The translations under genes were made by a program, and so were the position numbers. A model generated the notes under the pieces. It was not told where the DNA came from. It did not search any database and saw only the letters and a list, made by a program, of their open reading frames with translations. From positions 62,001-126,000 of the forward strand of contig NZ_SPJX01000156.1 in NCBI RefSeq assembly GCF_004458765.1: a stretch of DNA of 64,000 nucleotides, written 5' to 3'. Position 1 is the first letter of the stretch, and every line of letters begins with the position of its first letter. Below, one piece after another: positions 29,415 through 39,918 of this stretch. The stretch is from Microvirga pakistanensis. Its GTDB lineage: Bacteria > Pseudomonadota > Alphaproteobacteria > Rhizobiales > Beijerinckiaceae.

Positions 29415-30194
29415 ATGCGCTTCTCGCTTCTCAACGCCTGCCGGGCCATGACCCTGTTGGGCGCCCTCGCCGTCGCCCCGGCCGCCCAGGCCCAGAACGC
29501 CGTCTTCAACGAGCAGCAGAAGCAGGCGATCGGCGACATCGTGAAGGAGTACCTTCTGAAGAACCCGGAAGTGCTGACCGAGGTCATCAGCGAGCTTGAG
29601 AAGCGCCAGGCCGAGGCCCAGCAGGTCGCCCAAGCGAGCGCCGTCCAGGAGACGAAACAGACGCTTCTCAACGCGCCTCATTCCTATGTGACCGGAAATC
29701 CCTCCGGCGACATCACCCTCGTCGAGTTCTTCGATTACAACTGCGGCTACTGCAAAAAGGCCCTCGCCGACCTGCAGACGCTCATGAAGAGCGACCCCAA
29801 GCTGCGCGTCGTGCTCAAGGATTTCCCGGTTCTCGGGCCCGATTCCGTGGAGGCCAGCCGCGTGGCCCTCGCCGTTAAGAACCAGCTGCAGGGCCAGAAG
29901 CTCTTCGATTATCACGTGAAGGTTCTGGAGAGCCGCGGCCGCGTCAACGGCGAGCGCGCCATGGCGGTGGCCAAAGAGATGGGCGTCGACATGACCAAGC
30001 TCCAGAAGGACGTGGACAGCGCCGAGGTGCGCAACGCCCTGCAGGAGAACATGGCGCTGGGCGACAAGCTGAGCCTCACCGGCACTCCCGCCTTCATCAT
30101 CGGCGAGGCCGTGATCCCCGGCGCGGTTGGTATCGAGCCGCTCAAGCAGCTGATCGGCAATGTCCGCTCCTGTGGCAAGGCCACCTGCGGCTAG
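29415..30194 (+). CDS. Exported DsbA-family thiol:disulfide oxidoreductase
   Basis: Periplasmic protein of 259 residues. A signal peptide ends near APAAQA-QN (about 27-29), an alpha-helical segment follows (30-80), then a DsbA/thioredoxin fold with active site CGYC in FDYNCGYCKKA (about 112-115) and cis-Pro in LTGTPAFIIG. The class includes Com1 and ScsC-like proteins; the N-terminal helix could be a dimerisation region as in ScsC/DsbG (inference). Likely forms or repairs disulfides in exported proteins. Confidence 0.88.
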   Translation: MRFSLLNACRAMTLLGALAVAPAAQAQNAVFNEQQKQAIGDIVKEYLLKNPEVLTEVISELEKRQAEAQQVAQASAVQETKQTLLNAPHSYVTGNPSGDITLVEFFDYNCGYCKKALADLQTLMKSDPKLRVVLKDFPVLGPDSVEASRVALAVKNQLQGQKLFDYHVKVLESRGRVNGERAMAVAKEMGVDMTKLQKDVDSAEVRNALQENMALGDKLSLTGTPAFIIGEAVIPGAVGIEPLKQLIGNVRSCGKATCG

Positions 30195-30217
30195 TTCCAC
30201 GCTGCCATGAACGACCC

Positions 30218-30298
30218 GTCATGGCCGGGCTTGGCCCGGCCATCCACGCCTTGAGCGGCCCGAAACGGGGATCCCCGGAACAAGTCCGGGGATGACGA
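30218..30298. repeat. REP-like palindromic element
   Basis: CGTCATGGCCGGGCTTGGCCCGGCCATCCACG and CCCCGGAACAAGTCCGGGGATGACG arms, same family as 14928-15023. Confidence 0.75.
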
Positions 30299-30466
30299 GA
30301 CGGAGCGTCAGGACTGGGAAAGAGGGCCATTTCCTCCAGCACGCCCTTACGGAAAGGGCGCCAAGCTCTGGAAAGACTTGGTTTTCCCCTTCCCCCATGC
30401 TCGCCTTTTGGCTAAGAGGGCGTCTCTGCTCCGCCTGTCGGAGCTTCATGGAATGCTCCTTTCGCG

Positions 30467-30934
30467 ATGATCAACGTCCACGTCCTGAACGGACCCAACC
30501 TCAACCTGCTCGGCCGCCGCGAGCCTCAGATTTACGGCAGCACCACGCTGGCGGACATCGAGAAGCTCGTCCGCGACAAGGGGGAGGCCCTGGGGCTGGC
30601 GATCACGTTCCGCCAGTCCAACCATGAGGGACATCTGGTCGACTGGATCCAGGAGGCGGGAGCGCAGGGTGCCGGCATCGTCATCAATGCAGGCGCCTAT
30701 ACCCACACCTCGATCGCTCTGCGCGATGCCATCGCCGGCAGCGGCGCTCCGACGGTCGAGATCCATCTTTCCAATGTTCATGCTCGCGAAGGCTTTCGCC
30801 ATCGCTCGCTCATTGCACCCGTGTCAGTCGGCGTGATCTGCGGCTTCGGTCCCACGAGCTACCTGCTCGGGCTGGAAGCGGTTCACCGTGTCATGGTCGA
30901 GCGGGCCCGGCTTCCCAAGCCCTCCCAGCACTAG
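30467..30934 (+). CDS. aroQ: Type II 3-dehydroquinate dehydratase
   Basis: Enzyme of 155 residues that dehydrates 3-dehydroquinate to 3-dehydroshikimate in the shikimate pathway (dodecameric, cytoplasmic). Visible signatures are [17 protein letters not shown] with the catalytic Tyr (about 24), [12 protein letters not shown] and the [16 protein letters not shown] loop. It stands 25 bases upstream of accB, the conserved alphaproteobacterial order aroQ-accB-accC. No strong Shine-Dalgarno is seen. Confidence 0.96.
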   Translation: MINVHVLNGPNLNLLGRREPQIYGSTTLADIEKLVRDKGEALGLAITFRQSNHEGHLVDWIQEAGAQGAGIVINAGAYTHTSIALRDAIAGSGAPTVEIHLSNVHAREGFRHRSLIAPVSVGVICGFGPTSYLLGLEAVHRVMVERARLPKPSQH

Positions 30935-30959
30935 TTCCTCAAGAAAAAGAGGTGAGCCC

Positions 30960-31433
30960 ATGGCCAAGGACAATCCTTTCGATCCCGAACTCGTCCGGGA
31001 GCTGGCGAATATGATCGCCGATACGGATCTCAGCGAGATCGAAGTGGAGAAGGGCGACCTCCGCATCCGCGTGGCGCGCACGATCCATGCGGCCATGACG
31101 GTTCCGGTCGCGGCTCCCGCGGCGCTGGCTCCGGCTCCGGTGGTCGCGCCGCCTCCGGCCGCGGCCGACGCGTCGGCTGCCAAGCCTGGCGCGCCGCATC
31201 CGGGTACTGTGCTCTCCCCGATGGTCGGCACCGCCTACCGCAAGCCCTCGCCCGACGCGAAGGCCTTCGTGGAGATCGGTTCCAAGGTCCAGGCCGGTGA
31301 CAAGGTCCTGCTCGTGGAAGCGATGAAAACCTTCAACGAGATCGTGGCGCCCCGCGCCGGCACCGTGACCGCCATCTATGTCGAAGACGGAACACCTGTT
31401 GAATACGGCGAACCCCTCCTCGTCATCGAGTAA
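30960..31433 (+). CDS. accB: Biotin carboxyl carrier protein of acetyl-CoA carboxylase
   Basis: BCCP of 157 residues that carries the biotin that shuttles CO2 between AccC and the carboxyltransferase for malonyl-CoA synthesis. An N-terminal domain is followed by an Ala/Pro linker (about 45-75) and the biotinyl domain with EAMKTFNEI, where the lysine near residue 122 is biotinylated. The ATG at 30960 follows AGAGGTGAG. accC starts eight bases after its stop. Confidence 0.96.
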   Translation: MAKDNPFDPELVRELANMIADTDLSEIEVEKGDLRIRVARTIHAAMTVPVAAPAALAPAPVVAPPPAAADASAAKPGAPHPGTVLSPMVGTAYRKPSPDAKAFVEIGSKVQAGDKVLLVEAMKTFNEIVAPRAGTVTAIYVEDGTPVEYGEPLLVIE

Positions 31434-31441
31434 GGCGCGAC

Positions 31442-32797
31442 ATGTTCGATAAGATCCTCATTGCCAACCGAGGCGAGATCGCCCTGCGCATCCTGCGCGC
31501 GGCGAAGGAGCTCGGGATCGCCACCGTCGCGGTGCATTCCACCGCCGACGCCGACGCCATGCACGTACGCCTCGCGGACGAGAGCGTCTGCATCGGCCCG
31601 CCGGCCGCCCGCGACAGCTACCTCAACATCCCGGCCCTGATCGCCGCCTGCGAGATCACGGGCGCGGACGCCATCCATCCCGGCTACGGCTTCCTCTCCG
31701 AGAACGCCCGCTTCGCCGAGGTGCTGGAGCATCACCGCATCGCCTTCATCGGCCCCAAGGCGGAGCACATCCGCATCATGGGCGACAAGATCGAGGCGAA
31801 GCGCACCGCCAAGCGGCTCGGCATTCCCTGCGTGCCCGGCTCGGAGGGCGGCATCACCGATGAGGACGAGGCCAAGAAGGTCGCCAAGAGCATCGGTTAC
31901 CCCGTCATCATCAAGGCGGCCGCCGGCGGCGGCGGACGCGGCATGAAGGTCGCCCGCACCGAAGGCGATCTCGTCCATGCGCTCCAGACCGCCAAGACGG
32001 AGGCCAAGGCCGCCTTCGGCGACGATGCGGTTTATATCGAGAAGTATCTCGAGAAGCCGCGCCATATCGAAATCCAGGTTCTCGGCGACGGCAAGGGCAA
32101 CGCGATCCACCTGGGCGAGCGCGACTGCTCCCTCCAGCGGCGCCACCAGAAGGTTTGGGAGGAAGGCCCCTCGCCGGCCCTGAACGTGGAGATGCGCGAG
32201 CGCATCGGCGGCATCGTGGCGAAAGCCATGCAGGAGCTGCAATACGCCGGCGCCGGCACCATTGAGTTCCTCTACGAGGACGGGGAGTTCTACTTCATCG
32301 AGATGAACACGCGCATCCAGGTGGAGCACCCGGTGACCGAGATGATCACCGGCATCGATCTGGTGAACGAGCAGATCCGCGTCGCGGCAGGCCACCCGCT
32401 CTCGGTGACGCAGGACGACATCAGGATCGAAGGCCACGCCATCGAGTGCCGCGTGAACGCCGAGCATCCCTCGACCTTCCGTCCCTCGCCCGGTACGATC
32501 AGCTACTTCCATCCCCCGGGCGGCCTCGGCGTGCGCGTGGATTCAGCGGCCTATCAGGGCTACCGCATCCCGCCGCATTACGATTCTCTCGTGGGCAAGC
32601 TCATCGTGCACGGTCGCACACGAAACGAGTGCCTCATGCGCCTGCGCCGGGCGCTGGACGAGTTCGTGGTGGATGGCGTCGACACGACCCTGCCACTCTT
32701 CCGCACCCTCGTGCGCAACCCGGACATTCAGAACGGCCAGTACGACATTCACTGGCTCGAGAGCTTCCTGAAGACGGGCGGGCTGGAGGAGGCCTGA
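31442..32797 (+). CDS. accC: Biotin carboxylase subunit of acetyl-CoA carboxylase
   Basis: ATP-grasp enzyme of 451 residues that carboxylates the biotin on AccB. The ATP-binding glycine loop [12 protein letters not shown] is near 159-170, with [13 protein letters not shown], the catalytic ENGxFY-like [22 protein letters not shown] near 276-297, and the C-terminal domain after about 330. Length is normal. Confidence 0.97.
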   Translation: MFDKILIANRGEIALRILRAAKELGIATVAVHSTADADAMHVRLADESVCIGPPAARDSYLNIPALIAACEITGADAIHPGYGFLSENARFAEVLEHHRIAFIGPKAEHIRIMGDKIEAKRTAKRLGIPCVPGSEGGITDEDEAKKVAKSIGYPVIIKAAAGGGGRGMKVARTEGDLVHALQTAKTEAKAAFGDDAVYIEKYLEKPRHIEIQVLGDGKGNAIHLGERDCSLQRRHQKVWEEGPSPALNVEMRERIGGIVAKAMQELQYAGAGTIEFLYEDGEFYFIEMNTRIQVEHPVTEMITGIDLVNEQIRVAAGHPLSVTQDDIRIEGHAIECRVNAEHPSTFRPSPGTISYFHPPGGLGVRVDSAAYQGYRIPPHYDSLVGKLIVHGRTRNECLMRLRRALDEFVVDGVDTTLPLFRTLVRNPDIQNGQYDIHWLESFLKTGGLEEA

Positions 32798-32975
32798 CCG
32801 GTCCCCCTCTTCCTCCCGGCCGACGGTGGCGAGGCGATCAGGCACGGGCCTCGTCGCCCCTGACTCGAACCGGGGGAATGATCGCGCCCCAAAATCTGCG
32901 GGGCCCCGGCCTAACCTTGGGTGCTGGTCGTTCTATGTTTACTGACAAGGCCCGAACGATTGGACATGTTGGTGA

Positions 32976-33641
32976 ATGACCCGGTCTGCCGACGATACCA
33001 TCACCATCACGCCTGAGATCCTGCTCAAGGCCTATGCGGCCGGCATCTTTCCCATGGCGGAGGACGCGGACGATCCGTCCCTGTTCTGGGTCGAGCCCCG
33101 GGAGCGCGGCATCATTCCCCTGGACGCCTTCCACGTTCCCAAGCGGCTCACCCGCACGATCCGCTCGGATGAGTTCGAGGTTCGCGTCGACAGGGATTTC
33201 GATGCGGTGATCGCCGGCTGCGCGGCTCCTGCCGCCGACCGGGAGAAGACCTGGATCAACCGGCGCATCCGGGATCTTTATGGCCAGTTGTACGATGCCG
33301 GTTTCTGCCACACGGTCGAGGTCTACCGGGATAACCGCCTCGTGGGCGGGCTCTACGGGGTGCGCCTCAACGGAGCCTTTTTCGGCGAGAGCATGTTCCA
33401 CACGGAGCGCGACGCCTCGAAAGTGGCCCTCGTTCACCTTGTGGCCCGGCTGAAGCGGGGCGGTTTCACCCTCCTCGACACGCAGTTCGTGACCTCGCAT
33501 CTCGCCCAGTTCGGCGCGATCGAGATCCCCCGCCGTGCCTACAAGCAGATGCTGCGCACGGCCCTGGAGCACGACGGCGACTGGTACGCCTGGCCCAAGG
33601 GCCGGACCGTCAGCGGCGAGGAAGCCCTCGCCGCACTCTAG
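32976..33641 (+). CDS. aat: Leucyl/phenylalanyl-tRNA--protein transferase
   Basis: Enzyme of 221 residues that adds Leu or Phe from tRNA to proteins with N-terminal Arg or Lys, marking them for ClpS/ClpAP under the N-end rule. Conserved blocks are [40 protein letters not shown] and [15 protein letters not shown]. It follows accC after 178 bases that hold no gene. Confidence 0.95.
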   Translation: MTRSADDTITITPEILLKAYAAGIFPMAEDADDPSLFWVEPRERGIIPLDAFHVPKRLTRTIRSDEFEVRVDRDFDAVIAGCAAPAADREKTWINRRIRDLYGQLYDAGFCHTVEVYRDNRLVGGLYGVRLNGAFFGESMFHTERDASKVALVHLVARLKRGGFTLLDTQFVTSHLAQFGAIEIPRRAYKQMLRTALEHDGDWYAWPKGRTVSGEEALAAL

Positions 33642-33666
33642 CGCATCGGGCGCAGAGGGAATCCAA

Positions 33667-34293
33667 CTAGCGGTCCGTATTGATGAGGGGGGCGTTCTGG
33701 TTGAAATCCGGGGTGGCTCGCCGGGCGGGCTGGCGGGGCTGTTGCGGAGCGGCGCCGAGCGGTGGCGCGGGCGGCAGGGGTCGCGCGGAATCGGCCGGAG
33801 CCGCGACGGCGCCGGGACGGGCGGGCTCCGCCGAGGTGCGTTGTGTGCTCGGCTCGATCGGAGGCAATTCCTCCGGGGTCTCCTTGGGCTCGGCGATCAC
33901 CTCGGTGCCGCCTTTGCACTCCACGAGCCAGATGTCGTAGACCGGATGCTCGATGCCGTGCAGGCCGGGACTCGAAGCAAACATCCAGCCGGAGAAGACC
34001 TTGCGGGTGCTCCCGTCGGTGCCGGTCTCTTCCACCTCGACGAAGGAGGTGGTGTTCGGCGTCTCCGTCGCCGGCTTGGTGAAGCAGACGTGCGGCGTCA
34101 TCTGAAGCGCGCCGAACTGCACGGTCTCGTCGATTCTCACCTCGAACGAGACGATTCGTCCGGTGATCTTGTCGAGGCCCGAAAACACCGCCGTCGGGTT
34201 CTTGATCCTGTCCGCCTGGGCCGCACCCGCCATGCCGATGGTCGATGCGAGCACCAGGGCAGCCCGCGTCCATTCGAACTTCATTGTCGTCAT
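33667..34293 (-). CDS. Exported DUF2155 protein
   Basis: Protein of 208 residues with a signal peptide (about 1-27, ending AGAAQA) and a DUF2155 domain (about 35-130) including FSGWMFASSPGLHGIEHPVYDIWLVEC. The rest is Pro/Ala/Arg-rich and low in complexity. Function unknown; its place between aat and NDUFA12 is a conserved alphaproteobacterial neighbourhood. The ATG at 34293 is chosen because it opens a clean signal peptide and AAGGGG stands close by; a longer open frame upstream is not protein-like. Confidence 0.85.
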   Translation of the reverse strand: MTTMKFEWTRAALVLASTIGMAGAAQADRIKNPTAVFSGLDKITGRIVSFEVRIDETVQFGALQMTPHVCFTKPATETPNTTSFVEVEETGTDGSTRKVFSGWMFASSPGLHGIEHPVYDIWLVECKGGTEVIAEPKETPEELPPIEPSTQRTSAEPARPGAVAAPADSARPLPPAPPLGAAPQQPRQPARRATPDFNQNAPLINTDR

Positions 34294-34454
34294 CCATGCC
34301 CCTTGTGAGCCGGCTGTGGAGCCAAGATCGTTCCCTATGGGTTCCGGCCACGCGATAACACGCGAACCGTGATGGAAAAAGGGCAATCGGGAGATGGAGG
34401 CCCTTTGGAGCCCCTTCGCCCGAACCTTGTCCGGAGGGGCTCCTCGTCCCGAAA

Positions 34455-34673
34455 TCACCGCTCCAGGGGATTGGGAGCGGGCGCCTTCATCACGTCGCCC
34501 TCACGCTCCCGGCGCTCGAAATGAGCCGTGGAGCAGACGACGGAGCATAGAATGCCGCGATCCGACCAATAGGAAGGGCCGTTCTCGCTCTTGCCGGCGT
34601 GGTAAGAGAAAGCGGCGTGGCCATAGGGCAGGCCACACTCGATGCAGGTGCGGATGTCGAGGCGCTTCAGCAT
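34455..34673 (-). CDS. Small protein with two CxxC-like pairs
   Basis: Protein of 72 residues, not recognised. It has CIECG near residue 10 and CSVVC near 43-47, spaced as a possible four-cysteine zinc site, and the pattern YWSDRGILC between them. The tail is charged. It is read in the same direction as NDUFA12 and starts 29 bases after it stops, so they may share a transcript. Confidence 0.55.
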   Translation of the reverse strand: MLKRLDIRTCIECGLPYGHAAFSYHAGKSENGPSYWSDRGILCSVVCSTAHFERREREGDVMKAPAPNPLER

Positions 34674-34702
34674 GACAGGATCAGGAGCGAGGCCTCAGCG
34701 GC

Positions 34703-35116
34703 TCACTCGCCCGGCGTCCAGGGAACATAGTCGCCGGTCGCGGCGGGGCGCTGGCCGGTCGAGAGCTGGGAGCCCTGCGGACGGTAGGCCTGGGGCGTGC
34801 CGGTCATGTTGGGCACGTAAGGCTTCTCCCAGGAGCGCGGCTGATAGTTTTCCTCGCTCGGAGGCACATCGCCGTTATGGCAAAGCCAGGCGCGCCAGCC
34901 GGGAGGAACCTTCGAGGCATCGGCCTCGCCGTTGTAGACGACCCAGCGGCGCTCGGCGCCTACATTCGTGTCGATCGCCTCGGCCTGGGTATAGCGGTAA
35001 TAGCGGTTGCCGAACTCGTCCTGGCCCACGAACTGACCTTTGCGCCACGTGAAGAACCGGGTGCCGAGGGTCTGCCCGTTCCACCAGGTGAAGAACTGCG
35101 TCCAAAACTGTTTCAT
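34703..35116 (-). CDS. NDUFA12-like accessory subunit of NADH:ubiquinone oxidoreductase
   Basis: Protein of 137 residues homologous to the mitochondrial complex I subunit NDUFA12 (B17.2): TLGTRFFTWRKGQFVGQDEFGNRYY followed by RRWVVYNGEADASKVPPGW and WEKPYVPNMTGT. It is one of three supernumerary subunits shared by alphaproteobacterial and mitochondrial complex I. The ATG at 35116 (chain starting MKQFWTQFF) is the natural start; the longer open frame is rejected. Confidence 0.93.
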   Translation of the reverse strand: MKQFWTQFFTWWNGQTLGTRFFTWRKGQFVGQDEFGNRYYRYTQAEAIDTNVGAERRWVVYNGEADASKVPPGWRAWLCHNGDVPPSEENYQPRSWEKPYVPNMTGTPQAYRPQGSQLSTGQRPAATGDYVPWTPGE

Positions 35117-35216
35117 GCGTCTGCCATAGGGGTCGGAAAGCTGGCCGGAATATGGCGTCGGATTTCCGAGAAGTCCAGGAAGGATTGCGCCCACGCCCGG
35201 CTCTCCTGTGCTCACG

Positions 35217-35241
35217 CAAAAGGGGCGCGTGGAGCGCCCCT
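35217..35241 (-). terminator. Rho-independent terminator of the gatCA-membrane protein operon
   Basis: Minus-strand stem AGGGGCGC / GCGCCCCT with a five-base loop followed by TTTTG. It ends the transcript coming from the gene at 35304-35618. Confidence 0.8.
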
Positions 35242-35303
35242 CACGAGTTCGGATAAGCCTAACGCCTCCGTAGGCCTCAAACTGGCTCAGCTTTGAGGCT
35301 GTC

Positions 35304-35618
35304 CTACCGCCGGACGACCCGCCGCGCGGCATAGGCCCCGCCCGCCCAGATCAGGGCCGCGGCGATGCGGACGGGGAACAGCGTCAGGGCGTCGGACCGC
35401 ACGGGCGCGATCCAGGGGAGGCCCAGGAGGCCGATCCCGTAGGACACCAGGATCGACAGGCCGAGCGCCGCGATGGCGGCGATCGCGACCTTGCCGAACT
35501 GATCGGCCTTCCAGCCGAGCAGCACGGCCACGACGATCAGCACCGGATCGAAGGCGGCGGGCAGCCAGTCCCAGAGCTGGACGACGGGTACGGTCGGTCC
35601 CACCGGGCTCACGCCCAC
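35304..35618 (-). CDS. Small integral membrane protein downstream of gatA
   Basis: Protein of 104 residues with three likely membrane helices (about 20-37, 43-64 and 80-98) and a basic C-terminus. Not recognised. It starts with GTG at 35618, inside the last codons of gatA (10-base overlap), so its translation probably depends on gatA. No domain is visible. Confidence 0.65.
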   Translation of the reverse strand: MGVSPVGPTVPVVQLWDWLPAAFDPVLIVVAVLLGWKADQFGKVAIAAIAALGLSILVSYGIGLLGLPWIAPVRSDALTLFPVRIAAALIWAGGAYAARRVVRR

Positions 35619-37123
35619 CAGGGTTGGGGCAAGGCGATGCGGCCCGCCGCGTCCTCGATGACCTGGCCGGCGGCGAAGAGGGTCTCCTCGTCGAAGGCGC
35701 GGCCGATGAGCTGCAGGCCGAGCGGCAGGCCCTGCGAATCGAGCCCCGCCGGCACCGCGATGCCGGGCAGGCCCGCCATGTTCACCGTCACGGTGAAGAT
35801 GTCGTTGAGGTACATCTCCACCGGATCGCCGGAGCCCTTCTCGCCGATGCCGAAGGCAGCGGAGGGCGTCGCGGGGGTCAGGATGGCATGGACGCCCTGG
35901 GCGTAGACCTCCTCGAAATCGCGCTTGATGAGGGTGCGGATCTTCTGGGCGCGCACGTAATAGGCATCGTAATAGCCCGCCGAGAGCACATAGGTGCCGA
36001 TCATGATGCGGCGCTTGACCTCGCGGCCGAAACCGGCGGCGCGGGTCTTCTCGTAGAGGTCGACGATATCGCGGCCGTTCTCGCGCAGGCCATAGCGCAC
36101 GCCGTCATAGCGGGCGAGGTTCGAGGACGCCTCGGCGGGGGCGACGATGTAATAGGCCGGCAGCGCGTATTTGGTGTGCGGCAGGGACACCTCGACGATT
36201 TCGGCCCCGGCGGCGCGCAGCCATTCCGTGCCCTGACGCCAGAGCGCCTCGATCTCCGGCGACATGCCGTCGACGCGGTATTCCTTCGGGATGCCGATCT
36301 TGAGTCCCTTCACGCCACGGGTGACCGCCGCCTCGAAATCGGGCACGGGCAGGTCCACGCAGGTGGTGTCCTTGGCGTCGGGACCCGCCATCGAGCGCAG
36401 CATGATGGCGGCATCGCGCACCGTACGGGTGATGGGCCCAGCTTGGTCGAGGGACGAGGCGAAGGCCACCGTGCCCCAGCGGGAGACGCGGCCATAGGTC
36501 GGCTTGATGCCCACGGTGCCCGTGAAGGCGGCGGGCTGGCGGATCGAACCGCCGGTATCCGTGGCGGTCGCGCCGAGGCACAGGTGAGCGGCGACCGCCG
36601 CGGCCGAACCGCCGGACGAGCCGCCGGGCACGAGGTGCGTGCCCTCGATCTGGCCGGACGCGCCCGCGCTCACGTTCGAGCCCTCGCGCCGCCACGGCGA
36701 CACGACCGGCCCGAAGGCGCTGGTCTCGTTGGAGGAGCCCATGGCGAACTCGTCCATGTTGAGCTTGCCGAGCATCACCGCGCCGTCGTTCCAGAGGTTC
36801 TGGGTGACGGTGGATTCGTAGGGCGGCGTGAAGTTGCCGAGGATCCTGGAGCCGGCGGTGGACACCACCCCTTCCGTGCAGAACAGGTCCTTGATGCCGA
36901 GCGGGATGCCTTCGAGCGGACGGGCTTCGCCCTTGGCGATCTTCTCGTCGGAGGCCTTGGCCTGGGCGAGCGCCTTCTCGGGCGTCTCGAGCACATAGGC
37001 GTTCAGCGCCCTCGCCTTCTCGACGGCCGCGATATGGGCCTGCGCGAGCTCGGCAGCCGAGAAGGTCTTGGCCTTCAGGCCGTCACGGGCCTCGGAAATC
37101 GTGAGATGGGTCAGTTCGGTCAC
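35609..37123 (-). CDS. gatA: Aspartyl/glutamyl-tRNA amidotransferase subunit A
   Basis: Amidase-signature enzyme of 504 residues that frees ammonia from glutamine for GatB, which amidates Glu-tRNA-Gln and Asp-tRNA-Asn. The Ser-cisSer-Lys triad is visible: Lys in [10 protein letters not shown] (about 78), cis-Ser and Ser in [12 protein letters not shown] (about 160-165). The start is GTG at 37123 (VTELTHLTI as Met); a longer open frame reads into gatC and is not protein-like. gatB is not in the window. Confidence 0.95.
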   Translation of the reverse strand: MTELTHLTISEARDGLKAKTFSAAELAQAHIAAVEKARALNAYVLETPEKALAQAKASDEKIAKGEARPLEGIPLGIKDLFCTEGVVSTAGSRILGNFTPPYESTVTQNLWNDGAVMLGKLNMDEFAMGSSNETSAFGPVVSPWRREGSNVSAGASGQIEGTHLVPGGSSGGSAAAVAAHLCLGATATDTGGSIRQPAAFTGTVGIKPTYGRVSRWGTVAFASSLDQAGPITRTVRDAAIMLRSMAGPDAKDTTCVDLPVPDFEAAVTRGVKGLKIGIPKEYRVDGMSPEIEALWRQGTEWLRAAGAEIVEVSLPHTKYALPAYYIVAPAEASSNLARYDGVRYGLRENGRDIVDLYEKTRAAGFGREVKRRIMIGTYVLSAGYYDAYYVRAQKIRTLIKRDFEEVYAQGVHAILTPATPSAAFGIGEKGSGDPVEMYLNDIFTVTVNMAGLPGIAVPAGLDSQGLPLGLQLIGRAFDEETLFAAGQVIEDAAGRIALPQPWWA

Positions 37124-37172
37124 GGGGCTGGATCTCTTATTCGGCGGCGAACAGCGCCATATTCTTCGGGAG

Positions 37173-37204
37173 ATCCCCGGGGCGCGCTTCGCTTGCCCGG
37201 GGAT
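37173..37204. repeat. Short palindrome between gatC and gatA
   Basis: Arms ATCCCCGGG / CCCGGGGAT around a 14-base centre, similar in words to the REP-like family. In the gatCA transcript it would form a hairpin between the two genes. Confidence 0.6.
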
Positions 37205-37229
37205 GGTCGCGTAAAAGGCTGGCCGCCTC

Positions 37230-37517
37230 TTACTCGACCACCTTCGGCACCAGGAAGAAGTTGTCCTCGGTGGCGGGAGCGTTCCGGATGATCTTGTCCG
37301 GATAGCCGCCATCGGTCACGCCGTCCTGGCGCTTCTTCATGGTCATGGGCGTCACGGAGGTCATGGGCTCCACGCCGTCCACGTTCACCTCGTTGAGCTG
37401 CTCGACGAAGGACAGAATCGCGTTGAGCTCGCCCTGGAGGTGAGGCACCTCCTCGTCCGTCACGGCGATGCGCGCCAGATGGGCGATGCGGCGGACCGTT
37501 TTCTCATCGACCGACAT
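37230..37517 (-). CDS. gatC: Aspartyl/glutamyl-tRNA amidotransferase subunit C
   Basis: Small subunit of 95 residues that wraps GatA and GatB. The family pattern runs [38 protein letters not shown] and ends [21 protein letters not shown]. It is the first gene of the operon. Confidence 0.96.
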   Translation of the reverse strand: MSVDEKTVRRIAHLARIAVTDEEVPHLQGELNAILSFVEQLNEVNVDGVEPMTSVTPMTMKKRQDGVTDGGYPDKIIRNAPATEDNFFLVPKVVE

Positions 37518-37620
37518 GAATGGTCATACCCCTTGGAATTCCGATGGGCGGGCTATAGCACCCGCCCGCGCCGGGGGGCAACGGCGGATGTAAGCCACGG
37601 GCCGACATGGATCCGGCTCA

Positions 37621-37692
37621 TCGTCACCCCGGACTTGATCCGGGGATTGCCGGGGCTTATCCCCGGATCAAGTCCGGGGACGGCCATGACGG
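37621..37692. repeat. REP-like element, triple arm
   Basis: Contains CCCCGGACTTGATCCGGGG and CCCCGGATCAAGTCCGGGG, a perfect inverted pair, then a CCATGACGGGG end. Lies between gatC and the UPF0173 gene. Confidence 0.75.
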
Positions 37693-37714
37693 GGAAACGC
37701 CACGATCGACGAGC

Positions 37715-38416
37715 CTAAATCCGCACCGCCACCGTCTTGTGGGGCACCACGACCTGGACGCCCTTGCCCTCCATGGCGGCCACGAACCGGTCCGCGTTCG
37801 GCACGAGCGGCGGGAAGGAGGCGTAGTGGCAGGGGATCACCGCCTTCAGGTTGCCGAAATAGCGCTGGACCGCGAGCGCCGCGACCTCCGGGCCCATGGT
37901 GAAGCGGTCGCCGATCGGCACCATGGCGATCTCCGGCTGGTGGATCTCGGCGATGAGCGCCATGTCGCCGAAGATGTCCGTGTCGCCCATGTGATAGACG
38001 GTCGGCTCTCCGGGAGCCTTCACGATGATCCCGTTGGCGGGGCCGAGGGGGAAGTTCACGTCCATCTCCACAAGGCCGGAGGAATGGTCCGCCCGCACCA
38101 GGGTGACGGTGAAGCCGTCCTGATCCGTCGTGCCGCCCGTGTTCATGGGATCGACGTTCTGAACGCCCTGCTTCGCCAGGTACATGCAGAGCTCGAAATT
38201 GGTGACGACCTTCGCGCCCGTCGCCTTCGCGATCTCGACCGTGTCGCCCACGTGGTCGCCGTGGCCATGGGTGAGAAGGATATGGCTCACGCCCTCGGTG
38301 ACCTTCGCCCGGTCCCCTTCGAAGGCCGGGTTGCCGGTGAAGAACGGATCGATGAGAACGGCATTGTCGGCGAAATCGAGCCGGAAGGCCGAATGTCCAA
38401 ACCAAGTGATTTTCAT
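37715..38416 (-). CDS. UPF0173 metal-dependent hydrolase (metallo-beta-lactamase fold)
   Basis: Protein of 233 residues of the UlaG-like metallo-beta-lactamase family. Metal ligands are in [12 protein letters not shown] (about 48-59), the later His in VRADHSSG and in [12 protein letters not shown]. The chain opens [11 protein letters not shown], the family start. Cytoplasmic hydrolase of unknown substrate. Confidence 0.92.
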   Translation of the reverse strand: MKITWFGHSAFRLDFADNAVLIDPFFTGNPAFEGDRAKVTEGVSHILLTHGHGDHVGDTVEIAKATGAKVVTNFELCMYLAKQGVQNVDPMNTGGTTDQDGFTVTLVRADHSSGLVEMDVNFPLGPANGIIVKAPGEPTVYHMGDTDIFGDMALIAEIHQPEIAMVPIGDRFTMGPEVAALAVQRYFGNLKAVIPCHYASFPPLVPNADRFVAAMEGKGVQVVVPHKTVAVRI

Positions 38417-38429
38417 GAGGCACCTTCGC

Positions 38430-38533
38430 TAGAGCATCGTGCGGACCCGGAGGGCCGCAACAAACGATGCTTCTACCTTAAGAAAGCATCGGATGGATTC
38501 CAAAAGAGCAGGTCCACTTTTCTCGTCCGATGC
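38430..38533. repeat. AGAGCATCGTGCGGACCC-type repeat, left copy flanking the ABC operon
   Basis: Shares AGAGCATCGTGCGGACCC, GAGGGCC, ACGATGCT, CCTTAAGAA/CCTAAGAA, AGCATCGGAT, CCAAAAG, GTCCAC and TCGGATGC-type words in the same order and orientation as 42916-43051. Here the central part is shorter. Confidence 0.7.
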
Positions 38534-38652
38534 GGGAGAGCGAGCATGAAGATGGGGCGCGGCCGGCACTCGGCCACCGCCTGGAGGAACTAAACGCGCC
38601 TCCTTGTCTTTTCAACCTCAGCAATAAAAACGAATCACGCTGGAGGAAAGTC

Positions 38653-39918
38653 ATGGCACGCCTGATCGCCAGTCTCGCCCTTGCCGCCGGCCTCATCGCC
38701 AGCGCGAGCGCATCTGCCGTCGAAATCGCGATCTCGTGCAGCGCACTCGGCAAGGAATATGAAATCTGCAAGCAGGGCGTCGACGCCTGGGCTGCGAGAA
38801 CCGGCAACACGGTCAAGATCGTCTCGACGCCCAATTCGGCCACCGAGCGCCTCGCCCTCTACCAGCAATTGCTGGCTGCCGGCGCGGGCGATATCGACGT
38901 GTTCCAGATCGACGTGGTGTGGACCGGCATCCTTGCCGATCACCTTCATGACCTCACCGCGAAGGCCCGGGGCGACATCGGCGGCCACCTGCCCGCCATG
39001 GCCGAAACGAGCCAGGTGAACGGCAAGGTCCTGGCCATGCCTTGGTTCGCCGATGCGGGTCTGCTCTATTACCGCCAGGACCTGCTCGACAAGTACAAGC
39101 GCCCGGTGCCGCAGACCTGGGCCGATCTAACCGAGACCGCGCGCATCATCCAGGAGGGCGAGAGGAAGGACGGCAAGGGCGACTTCTGGGGCTATGTCTG
39201 GCAGGGCCGCGCCTATGAGGGCCTGACCACCGTCGCCCTCGAATGGATCGCCTCCACCAACGGCGGCACCATCGTCGACGAGAAGGGCGAGATCACCGTG
39301 GAGAACCCCAAGGCGGCCGAGGCTCTGAAGACCGCCGCGGGCTGGGTCGGCACCATCACGCCCGAGGGGGTGCTCAACTACACGGAGGAGGAAGCGCGCG
39401 GCGTTTTCCAGGCCGGCAATTCCGCCTTCATGCGCAACTGGCCCTATGCCTGGGCGTTGGCGCAGGGCGCCGACAGCAGCATCAAGGGCAAGGTCGGAAT
39501 CGCGCCCCTGCCGAAAGGCGGCCCGGACGGACGCCACGTGGGCACCCTGGGCGGCCAGTTGCTCGCCGTCTCGAAATATTCGAAGAACGCCGATGCCGCC
39601 ATCGACCTCGTCATGTACCTGACGGGCCAGGAGGAGCAGAAGCGCCGGGCGGTCCAGGGCTCGTTCAACCCCACGATCGTGTCGCTCTACGGCGACGCCG
39701 ATATCGCAAGGGCGAACCCCTTCATCGGGGAGCTTGCCGACGTGTTCTCGAACGCGGTCGCCCGCCCGGCGAGCGTGACGGGCCAGAACTACAACAAGGT
39801 CTCAACCGAGTTCTTCAACACGGTCCATGCGGTGCTCTCGAAGCGGGCCCAGCCCGAGCAGGCGCTCAACCGCCTCGACCGCGACCTGAAACGGATCAAG
39901 CGCAACGGCTGGCAATGA
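38653..39918 (+). CDS. thuE: ABC sugar transporter, substrate-binding protein (trehalose/maltose type)
   Basis: Periplasmic binding protein of 421 residues. A signal peptide ends at SASASA-VE (about 23-24). The fold is the extracellular solute-binding family 1, with STPNSATERLALYQQLLAAGAGDIDVFQIDVVW near 54-86, closely similar in pattern to rhizobial ThuE and other trehalose/maltose binders. GGAGGAAAG precedes the ATG at 38653. The stop overlaps the permease start as ATGA. The sugar is inferred. Confidence 0.88.
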   Translation: MARLIASLALAAGLIASASASAVEIAISCSALGKEYEICKQGVDAWAARTGNTVKIVSTPNSATERLALYQQLLAAGAGDIDVFQIDVVWTGILADHLHDLTAKARGDIGGHLPAMAETSQVNGKVLAMPWFADAGLLYYRQDLLDKYKRPVPQTWADLTETARIIQEGERKDGKGDFWGYVWQGRAYEGLTTVALEWIASTNGGTIVDEKGEITVENPKAAEALKTAAGWVGTITPEGVLNYTEEEARGVFQAGNSAFMRNWPYAWALAQGADSSIKGKVGIAPLPKGGPDGRHVGTLGGQLLAVSKYSKNADAAIDLVMYLTGQEEQKRRAVQGSFNPTIVSLYGDADIARANPFIGELADVFSNAVARPASVTGQNYNKVSTEFFNTVHAVLSKRAQPEQALNRLDRDLKRIKRNGWQ